Assembly: GCA_001599755.1 (NCBI GenBank)
Contig: BCHX01000005.1
Location: forward strand, 2,166,409 to 2,230,408
Reading direction: 5' to 3'
Length of the DNA stretch: 64,000 bases
From: Gliomastix tumulicola
Lineage: Eukaryota; Ascomycota; Sordariomycetes; Hypocreales; Bionectriaceae
Part shown: positions 55,940-64,000 of the stretch, one piece after another
How positions within the stretch are numbered: the first letter of the stretch is position 1
How the letters are laid out: the number at the start of each line of letters is the position of its first letter
Program-made: the position numbers and the translations under genes
Notes under the pieces: model-generated
Seen by the model: only the letters and a program-made list of their open reading frames with translations
Database searches by the model: none
Told to the model about the DNA's origin: nothing

Positions 55940-58653
55940 ATGGATCCGGTCACCGTCATCGGCCTTGTCGGCGCCGTCGCCAACATCGCCGAGGCGACTG
56001 GATCGGTGGTGTCGCTGATCAAGAGCTTCAAAGATGGCGAGCGTGACCTGTCGAGCCTGGCCAACGACCTCTCGGCGTTCAGCGAGGCGCTCGTCGGCTT
56101 CCAACGCGTCCTCCGGAGCAAGCACACCATCCACCGCATATCGGGCCCGGTCATCGAGAACGTGCTTTCGCAGTCGGCACGGCTTATCAGCGAGCTGGAG
56201 ACGCGTTTGACGGAGATGCTGAGCTCGGAGTATTCAGTTGTGCGGCGGACGAAATGGGTTCAGCACAAGTCTGGGATCGCGAAGCTGCACCGTTCACTCA
56301 AGGAGCAGCATGCCATGCTGCACACGTTCCTATCCATCACGGTCGCGGAGACGACGATGCACATGAACCAGTATCCTCTGTTCATGCTCTCCGCGCCTGA
56401 GCCCAGATCGGAGGGCGTGACAAATCCGGCTCCCACCCCTGGGTTCACGGCCGACCCCGGTTTCTTACATCCACCTCAACAGACGGTTCGACCTCGACGG
56501 AACAGCGGAAGTTCTATGCAGTCGCTGGAGAGCACCACAGATAGCACGGCGCCATCCTCCCTCGCACGACTATCGATAGGGAGTTCACTCTTAAGCCCGG
56601 AGAGCGTGACGTCCTCGGGATCACAGACCGGCGATACCGTTCCGTCAGAGTCAGAGGCCGGACAGTCCAGTGTGCAGCTCGTGGGGAACTCCGTCAACAA
56701 GGACGACAGAGTGATATTGACGGATATGTGGGTGACACGGCGGTCGTGTCGCTATGACTGCCGATGTCAATGCCACGAACGAGCCCGCGATACGAAGTCA
56801 CAACGACGACTAGGAGCGCTCAGGAATCGGACAATACCATGTTCCGATTCCAAGTGCCAAGCGAACATCGCCTCCGCCGAGCAGGCTTCTCAGTATACGA
56901 ACCTCTTCCGGGAAACATTATCACAGGTCATGTCGTCAAAAAGTGTCAGGGTGCGGACCGATCTCAAGACCTTCCGGATGGTTCCAGAGGGCTCGGATGC
57001 GATGCGACATGTCAAGCATGGGAACTTGGAAAAGTTGAAGCTCTGCATAGAGAGCGGGGAGGCTACCATCTGGGACACCGCCCCAGACGGATGGTCCTTA
57101 CTTCATGTAAGTGCAGCCAAAGCGTGACAAGACTGTAATCGTGTGTTTTGCTGACAGATTCCTAGACGGCGGCGTACAACAGGCAGCCTGCCATCGTGAA
57201 GTACCTGCTAGACCTTGGTGTTGACATTGACGCCGGCGACGTAGGCTCAAGGTAAGCGATCTGCCCTGGACGGCTGTGTGATTAACCATTGACTAACACG
57301 GTGACAGGAAACCGGCCGACCTGGCACTGCTCAAGTCGATCAGCTCAGATGCCACGCACGTGGAACAGCAGATCCTCGAGGCTTTTAGCGAGAAGAACGA
57401 TGTTCTGCTAGAATTCGATTTCACTCCGATTCACATCGCCGTCTTGCATCTCTATGATCCCGCAGATCTTGAACGGCCATCACTGGAAGAGTACGTGTCA
57501 GGATCACATACTCGCGGTATCGATCTAAGCTAACCAGAACAGATTGATCAACCTCGTTGACGATGCCAACAATGCCCCAGCCAACACGAACTGGACGGCA
57601 TGGAAGCTCAAATTCAAGGGCAGATCACCCCTCTTCTCGGCCATCATCGAGTACTTCAGGAGCTCTGCCTTTGGACAGCCCAAAGGTACGAAAATCATAC
57701 ACAACCTTCTCGACCAGAAGGACAAAAAGTACGACTGGACGCCCCTACATTGGGCGGCGTCGTCCGGCCACGTGGAGGAAATGAAGACCTTGGTGAGGTA
57801 CGGTGCCGACCCGACGATCCTGTCCAATCTGAACGCCAACATCCTCCACGCGGCATCCGAGTCGAAGACAAGTAACGGCCTGTCCGGCGCCATTGAAGTC
57901 TGGAAACGCTGCTCTGATCGACTCGACATCAACCAGGTCAACAGATGGGTCGAGACGCCGCTGCACGTCGCGTCTTGGACCTCAGCGGCATGTGTCAGAG
58001 TGCTCCTTGCGGCGGGAGCCAACCCAGGGCGGCAAGAGGAGAATGGCCAAGTGCCGCTGCACTGCGCAGGGCTCTCGGAGCAGAGTGCGGATCGGAGGGA
58101 GATCGTCTCGTTATTCTGCGGCACGGAAAGCAAGACGCATATCAACACGCAGGACTTGGATGGCCGGCCACCCATATTCGATTTTCTCGATGATCCGGAC
58201 TGCGTCGAGCTGCTTCTCCAGCATGGAGCCAGGCTGGACCTGTCCGATAATGAGGGCCGCAACGTCTTTCACCACGTCTGCAAACAAGGGGAGACACAGA
58301 CTCTCGCCGTGTTGTTGAGCCATGCGACCAACGATTTCGGCCCTATCGCGACCAAGAGCGACTGCGGGAACACGCCGCTGATGGAAGCGCTGTCATGCCA
58401 TCATGTGGAGTGTGCAATGGCTCTGCTGAAACTCGAAGATGTTGGCGACACGATCAGTAATGAGGGTTGGGCGCCGGTGCATTATGCAGCAAAGATCGGG
58501 GATATCGGCCTCCTGCGTGCCGTGTTTCAGCACCCAAGCTTCAGCAAAGGGATGAGAACCATGGATGGCAAACGAGTTAGTGACGTGGCCATGGAGGCAG
58601 GGAACTGGCAAGCCACATTCAAGGGTCTCATCCGCGAGTATGACTATCTGTGA
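55940..58653 (+). CDS. HeLo-like N-terminal domain plus ankyrin repeats
   Basis: Four exons, 55940-57106, 57166-57251, 57308-57490 and 57543-58653, give 848 residues. Residues 1-110 (MDPVTVIGLVGAVANIAEAT, then a helical bundle) match the fungal N-terminal domain common on NLR/STAND and HeLo-like proteins. A Ser/Thr-rich linker follows. At about 268-306 is a cysteine cluster: SCRYDCRCQCHE and later PCSDSKC. From about 375 on there are ankyrin repeats, e.g. DGWSLLHTAAYNRQPAIVKY, WTPLHWAASSGHVEEM, ETPLHVASWTSAACVRVLL and GWAPVHYAAKIGDIGLL. There is no NACHT or NB-ARC domain between them. Such proteins are candidates for fungal self/non-self or stress signalling, but the role is unknown. Confidence 0.82.
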
Positions 58654-59342
58654 GGGGTGTGAATAACTACGGCTTAGACGGACAGGCCTCGCAGCAAGGA
58701 GATGCACGACATAGATAACGATGTTAATGAAATCAATAATAATGAGACATGTCACGCTACCACTTGCCTGGGAGATGTTTTCTCAGCCACAACGGTTTGG
58801 ACTGAGGGAAGTGTCGTAATGTTTAAAGAGGGATGAGGAATCAAGGAATCGCAAGTAGTTAGTAGGTAATTAATCTTGAGCAGGAACGGTATGGTAACAA
58901 AAGTGGACCAGATCCCCTTTCAGGGAGACAGTGACCGGAAGCTTTCCAGTAAATTGTCGATCTCGTCGCAAACAGCTCGAGGGCAACCCGGCTTCAACAA
59001 ATCACAACAACACTCTACGACGGCATAATTTTCTCTTACAACATTTCTTGTGCGCAAAAGCTACAGCCTTACCCTCCATCATTGCTAGCACCGCTGGAGG
59101 CTCTTCTTTCCGATCCGTTAGGGAGCGATCGATCGCGCGGCTCGGATTTCGAGGTCCATGATAGCCAGCCGCTCCCTCCCACATCACGACGCGATCGGCT
59201 GGGCCACATGGCCTTTCGACAGCCTTCAATAGATGTATTTCATTTAGACTGCGCTGAAGAGAAAACATCGCGCAGCGCGGTACTCGTTTAACGACGACGG
59301 ACAGCAACGAGCGAGGGCGGCATTGGAGCAAAACTGTCCACA
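58654..59342. other. Intergenic region, 0.69 kb
   Basis: This is the 3' flank of the ankyrin gene (AT-rich, 58720-58900) and promoter of the GT34 gene. No gene seen. Confidence 0.45.
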
Positions 59343-60434
59343 ATGCATTTCGCCTACCCCCCTCGCAAAAACTCCCATCCTCCGCCCTTCAGACCACGCT
59401 CGACGAAACTGCCGTTAATAAGGAGGACTCGACTCAGAGGGATTCTACTCATCGCCGTCACATTCTTCGTCGCCTTGTTCCTCCTAACCCGACGATGGGG
59501 CGGCTCGTCGAAGTACCGCCAGCATGAGCCCTCGGGCTACCCCCCCGTGGTGATCGTCACGATGGTCGATGTGGCGGCATACAATACTGCATACTTGAAG
59601 ACGGTGCAGGACAACCGCGAGCATTACGCGACAGAGCATGGTACGGAGCGACTGTCATTGTGCAGAGATGTTGGGAGCGCGTGGACACGGAGGAGCTGAC
59701 TTTGGATCTCTAGGCTACGAAGTCTTCATGCCGAGCGTACACGACTACGACACCGGCAGCCAGCCCAAGACGTGGGCCAAAATCATGGCTGTGCGACACG
59801 CCATCACGAAATACCCAGATGCTAGCTACATCTGGTATCTGGACCAGAACGCCTACATTATGAACCCGAAACGAAGTGTGGAGGAGCAGCTCCTGTATCC
59901 TCGGGTGTTGGAGAGCCTCATGATTAGAGATTACCCGATCGTCCCACCCGATAGTATCATCAAGACGTTTGCGCATCTTCGAGGCGAGGATGCGGACCTC
60001 ATAATCAGCCAGGACAATGACGGTCTGATCTCGGACAGCATGATCCTGAAGAACGGCGACTGGGCCAAGTTCCTCACCGAGACGTGGCTGGATCCGCTGT
60101 ACAGGTCGTACAATTTCCAGAAGGCTCAGAGACATGCTCTTGTAAGTCTGGTACTCAGCAGAAAGGGGGAGGGGGGGTAGACACCGTTGGCTAATCTTGC
60201 TCCGTACTCTAGGAGCACATCGTGCAATGGCATCCCACAATTCTCTCCAAGATTGCCCTCGTCCCGCAGCGGACGATGGCCTCCTACACGCGCGACAATC
60301 TCGGGGCAGGTTATGAGGAAGGCGACTTCGTGGCCATGTTCACAGGCTGCACATCGAGCGGCGAGTTCAACTGCCAAGACACGGCAGCGCCGTACTACAA
60401 GAAGTGGCAGGAGGTGGTTGGGAAGACGTCATGA
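59343..60434 (+). CDS. GT34 alpha-mannosyl/galactosyltransferase, Mnn10/Gma12-like
   Basis: Exons 59343-59640, 59714-60141 and 60213-60434 give 315 residues. It is a type II membrane protein: basic N-terminus, one transmembrane segment (about 32-49), then a luminal catalytic domain. Conserved blocks are VVIVTMVD, AKIMAVRHAITKYPDASYIW and LDQNAYIMNP, which holds the DxD-like metal site with Asn in place of the second Asp. Further on are IISQDNDGLISDSMILKN and EHIVQWHPTILSKIALVPQR, with FTGC near the C-terminus. Family members elongate N-glycan outer chains in the Golgi (yeast Mnn10/Mnn11). Confidence 0.9.
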
Positions 60435-61389
60435 AAAGGGGGATATGACTTTGTAGATGACTGGACGGTGTAGTGAACGAGATGAGGACCCGGCGTTTTT
60501 GGGCGGTTTTTGTATTGTTAGAAGGAAGGATTTGGATCCTGTATTCGTGCTCGGCGTTGTGATGGCGGGCCACGGACTTGCCAGCAAGTGGCTTCTGCCG
60601 GTGTATCTTGAATAGACGGAGACGATTAACTGTCCGTGAGGAATGTCGTCGTAATAGCCCGTTACTGTCAGTGCTGAACTGACAGGCATTGATAAGTGTT
60701 GTGCCATGAATAAGCGAACAGTGCGAGGATGCGACCCCAGCCGAACTGCCAATACGAGATCGGGGAATGCAAGCAACAAGGAACCTAGAAACTTAACCGC
60801 CTCGACGGACCGGCCGAATCCACCAAAGGCTTTGAGGCAGCATACCAGCGAACACGATCTGAGGGGAACGTCGCAGAAAAGAAGCATAAAAATAATTTTG
60901 AACAAAGTGATACAAGACCAGTCCAAGCGAAGCATCAAAGACGAAGACTGAAGGACCCTCGGCTGAGGCTCCGGACCCGGATGGGGGTTGGTTGCATGTG
61001 ACGGTATCTTCAGGGTTGTCGGGGTTCCGTTTTGACTGTTTGATAGAAGGTCTAGCGAGTCAAAACGGGGCAGAACCCCCCCACCCGATACCTGTAACCG
61101 GTAAATGAGATGGAAGTTCGCGCCAGTGGCAATAATTACCGAATCGAAGCTCCAACCACCGTCGACCGTCCATTCGTCGTCTGGATCTGAATACTCCTCC
61201 GGATTCTGTATACATACGCGGCTAATCCCCCTCCCCAATCAGACTCGCTTCCAGCGATGACACGCTCTCTCCACTGAGGAGAGCTGGTGATACTGCCTGA
61301 GCGCGAGAAACCCAAGACCGAGCGAGCTCGACACCACCCCAGACCAGCCCAGTATATATATACGTCACGACTCGACCGAAGAATCAACT
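60435..61389. other. Intergenic region, 0.95 kb
   Basis: This contains the 3' flank of the GT34 gene and the promoter of the sphingosine-phosphate lyase gene. A perfect 8-bp-arm hairpin lies at 60665-60685. A TATATATATA string at about 61352-61361 lies 30-40 bp before the lyase ATG. No gene seen. Confidence 0.5.
60665..60685. repeat. Perfect inverted repeat CTGTCAGT-GCTGA-ACTGACAG
   Basis: Eight-base arms at 60665-60672 and 60678-60685 with a five-base loop, 230 bp after the GT34 stop codon. Confidence 0.8.
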
Positions 61390-63251
61390 ATGCCAGGAAG
61401 CTCACGAGTGTCGGTGCCCTTGCCCGCGGGCCTGCGGGGCACCTTCGAGAAGGCGAAGAAGAACAGACCGGCGCTGTCGCTGGACATGATCAACCTTGAC
61501 CTGTGTGTTCCCTATGCTCTGTCTGTCGATGACTACCTTGCAAAACTAGCCTTGCTAACCTCGGCATCTAATCCCCAGTCTCCGAAACCTCGTCTTCGTC
61601 TACTTTGTCCTCCGATGGACGCGCCGAACATACTGGAAGCTCAAGGGCCGGGGCATCATCGGCGCCATCCTCGAGTTCTACCGCGACGTCCAGCGCATCG
61701 CATACGGCTACTTCCTCCGCGCGCCGGGCGTGCGCGGCCAGGTCCGGAAGCAGGTCAAGGAGTCCCTCGACGAGCTCTCGTCCAAGCTCATCAACCCGAG
61801 CATGACCAGGCAGCTGACCCTGCCCAAGGAGGGGCTCCCCGAGGACGCCGTCCGGGCCGAGCTGCAGGCCCTGGCGGACATGGACCACACGCGGTGGGAG
61901 GACGGGTTCGTCTCGGGGGCCGTCTATCACGGCGAGGACGGGCTGCTGAAGCTGCAGACGGATGCGTTTGGCAAGTTCACCGTCGCGAACCCGATCCACC
62001 CGGACGTGTTCCCCGGCGTGCGCAAGATGGAGGCCGAGGTGGTGAGCATGGTGCTGAACCTGTTCCATGCGCCGCCGGGCGCGGCTGGTGTCTCGACGGC
62101 TGGAGGGACGGAGAGCATCCTCATGGCTTGCCTGGCGGCGCGTCAGAAGGGTTATGTCGAGAGGGGAATCACGGAGCCGGAGATGTAAGTGGTGCCGCCC
62201 GCCGAACACACTCCTGCTCGCTCGGCTTTCTCGATACTGACTGGTAGTGTGCGCTAGGATTCTGCCGGATACCGCACACACTGCTTTCCGCAAGGCGGGT
62301 GAGTATTTCAAGATCAAGATTCACCTGGTCGAGTGCCCGGCACCCAACTACCAGGTCAACGTTCGCGCCGTGTCGCGGCTCATCAACAGCAACACGGTGC
62401 TCCTGGTCGGCTCATCGCCCAACTTCCCCCACGGCATCATCGACGACATCTCGGCGCTCTCCAAGCTCGCGCTGCGGAAGAAGCTCTGCCTTCACGTGGA
62501 CTGCTGCCTGGGTTCCTTCCTGGTGCCTTTCCTTGAGAAGTCGGGCTTCGAGGCCGAGCCCTTCGACTTCCGCCTCAAGGGCGTGACGAGCATCAGCTGT
62601 GACACGCACAAGTACGGGTTCGCGCCCAAGGGCAACTCGACCGTGCTGTACAGGACGGCGGAGCTACGGACATACCAGTACTTCGTATCGCCGGACTGGG
62701 CGGGAGGTGTGTACGCCTCCCCCGGCATGGCCGGGTCTCGACCCGGGGCGCTGATTGCCGGCTGCTGGGCCAGTCTCATGTCGGTGGGCGAGGCCGGCTA
62801 CGTCGACGCGTGCGTCAAGATTGTCGGCACCACCAAGAAGATCGTCGACGCGCTCGGGAGCACGCCGGCGCTCAGCACCGAGCTCGAGGTGGTGGGCAGG
62901 CCCCTGGTCTCGGTCGTCGCCTTCACGGCGCGCAACCTGAACATCTACGACATCGCCGACGGCATGTCGGCCAAGGGGTGGCACCTCAACGCCCTGCAGA
63001 GCCCGCCCGCCATCCACGTCGCCGTGACGATGCCCATCGTCAAGGTGTGGGAGAAGCTCGTGGGCGACCTCGAGGTGGTCATCGAGGCCGAGAGGGAGAA
63101 GGAGCGCGTGCGACTCGTGGAGGGCAAGGGGCTCAAGGGCAAGGCCATGGGACAGTCGGCGGCGCTGTACGGCGTCGCGGGCTCCCTCCCCAACAAGAGC
63201 GTTGTCGTCGATCTCGCCACCGGCTTCCTCGATCTGTTGTACAAGGCCTAA
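61390..63251 (+). CDS. DPL1: Sphingosine-1-phosphate lyase
   Basis: Exons 61390-61502, 61579-62184 and 62258-63251 give 570 residues. The third exon uses the acceptor at 62256-62257; an earlier TAG would introduce a stop. The N-terminus has a hydrophobic segment (about 36-50, NLVFVYFVLRW), the ER anchor. The PLP-dependent fold shows HPDVFPGVRKMEAEVV, the TAGGTESILMA phosphate-binding loop, HVDCCLGSF, and SISCDTHKYGFAPKG in which Lys358 should bind PLP. The enzyme cleaves sphingoid base phosphates at the ER to phosphoethanolamine and a fatty aldehyde, the exit from sphingolipid metabolism. Confidence 0.94.
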
Positions 63252-64000
63252 CTAGAATGACACACACACATACACACACGTCGCCGCCTCAACAAAAACT
63301 CATCCAAACGATTGGGCGAGGGGCCATGCAGCGACAACTGGCGCCGGGCTCTACGGTGCATTTCATTGCCGACATTATCACCTAGCGACATTATCTATGC
63401 TGGCTGTGTGGGATCGGCGGCGGCGAATCGGGGAGCATCATTTAGCTGCATGCATGCATGCATGCTGCATACTTGTGCCGTGCTCGGATGATTGTATCGG
63501 CTATTGTTTCTTTCATGTGACGGGCGGCGAAAGGGAGGCAGCACCACACAGCACAGGGCGGTGGAAGGGCTCCTGTATACCTAGAGAGGGCTCTATTGGC
63601 TGAGTTCGAATCGATGATATATATCGGATGGGATCGCCGGCCTGAATCACCGTGTGCTTGCATTATCAGTCATGACTATCATGCCATTAGGTCCAGCTTT
63701 GTTATACCCCTCCTCGGAAGCGTCTGGCTGCAGGCCATCGGCTGGCTCGCTCATTCTTTCTGTCCCGGTATGTCAATCGCTGCATTCGCTGGCAGTCTCC
63801 TCTTTTCCCTCGAATCGTCTCGCCGTTCGGTTTTCGTTGTGCTTCACTCCCTTGCAGAATACGACAGGCGATCCCGCGTTGGACGTCGCTTCGACGCGGC
63901 CGTCGCCCACTGACCTAAAAAAGAATTTTTTGGGTTTCGAAACCTGATTTCCCCCTCCATGATGCAGGTCGAGGGCATTGAGCGAGTGGACGCGGGCATA
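63252..64000. other. Intergenic region to the right edge, 0.75 kb
   Basis: This is the 3' flank of DPL1. It contains TGCATGCATGCATGCATGC at 63447-63465 and a CA-rich stretch just after the stop codon. No gene is supported before the edge. Confidence 0.5.
63447..63465. repeat. (TGCA)n microsatellite
   Basis: Almost five tandem TGCA units, a self-complementary run, about 195 bp after the DPL1 stop codon. Confidence 0.85.

Noticed and set aside
1..64000. tRNA, rRNA, transposase or RIP-mutated repeats
   Set aside because: I looked for B-box-like strings, transposase motifs and long AT-rich TA-heavy blocks. Nothing convincing was found; AT-rich patches are under 100 bp.

Overview
The window is nuclear DNA of a filamentous ascomycete (Pezizomycotina, most likely Sordariomycetes). 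Genes are interrupted by short introns (about 50-130 bases) with GTRNGT-like donors, CTAAC/CTGAC branch points and YAG acceptors. Gene content is typical of that group: Dicer-like DCL2, a HeLo-like/ankyrin protein, an Fta2-type kinetochore protein, fungal SMN, and a GPI-type aspartic protease. I see no transposon coding sequence, rRNA, tRNA or CRISPR array. I assign 29 protein genes, one of them running off the left edge, and I resolved exon joins for all multi-exon genes by reading frame.

Layout. 1-9 kb: a disordered protein (partial), a membrane-anchored protein with a conserved basic C-terminal module, and an FTA2-like pseudokinase. 9.5-21.8 kb: a four-exon SMN gene head-to-head with a Nop15/NIFK RNA-binding protein, the golgin RUD3, a multi-pass membrane protein, a kinase-like protein, an F-box protein, GET1 and a PTAR1-like protein. 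24-37.7 kb: aspartic protease, AVT2-like vacuolar transporter, a 33-residue cysteine-rich peptide, RHO1, a mitochondrial ribosomal protein (uL24m) and the urease chaperone UreG. 37.8-52.8 kb: TSR1 and UTP7 head-to-head, PTH2 and NRK1 head-to-head, DCL2, an RCC1-like protein and proteasome alpha2. 53-63.3 kb: a RING-CH membrane protein, a GNAT acetyltransferase, a HeLo-like/ankyrin protein, a GT34 mannosyltransferase and sphingosine-1-phosphate lyase.

There is no operon or single pathway. Recurrent themes are ribosome and RNA biology (Nop15, TSR1, UTP7, uL24m, PTH2, SMN, DCL2) and membrane or secretory traffic (RUD3, GET1, RHO1, PTAR1-like, GT34). Many genes are paired head-to-head across short shared promoters. 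Two promoters of 40S/60S assembly genes share the 10-mer TATCGATAAG next to an A/T run.

The most unusual signals are: the split 33-residue Cys peptide with four alternating GGTCACC/GGTGACC sites in its promoter; two stop-free, multiple-of-three introns in RUD3, one built of tandem pyrimidine repeats; a long imperfect inverted repeat at 16.4 kb; and a cysteine motif joining the HeLo-like and ankyrin parts of one gene. Nothing in the window proves a wholly new system.
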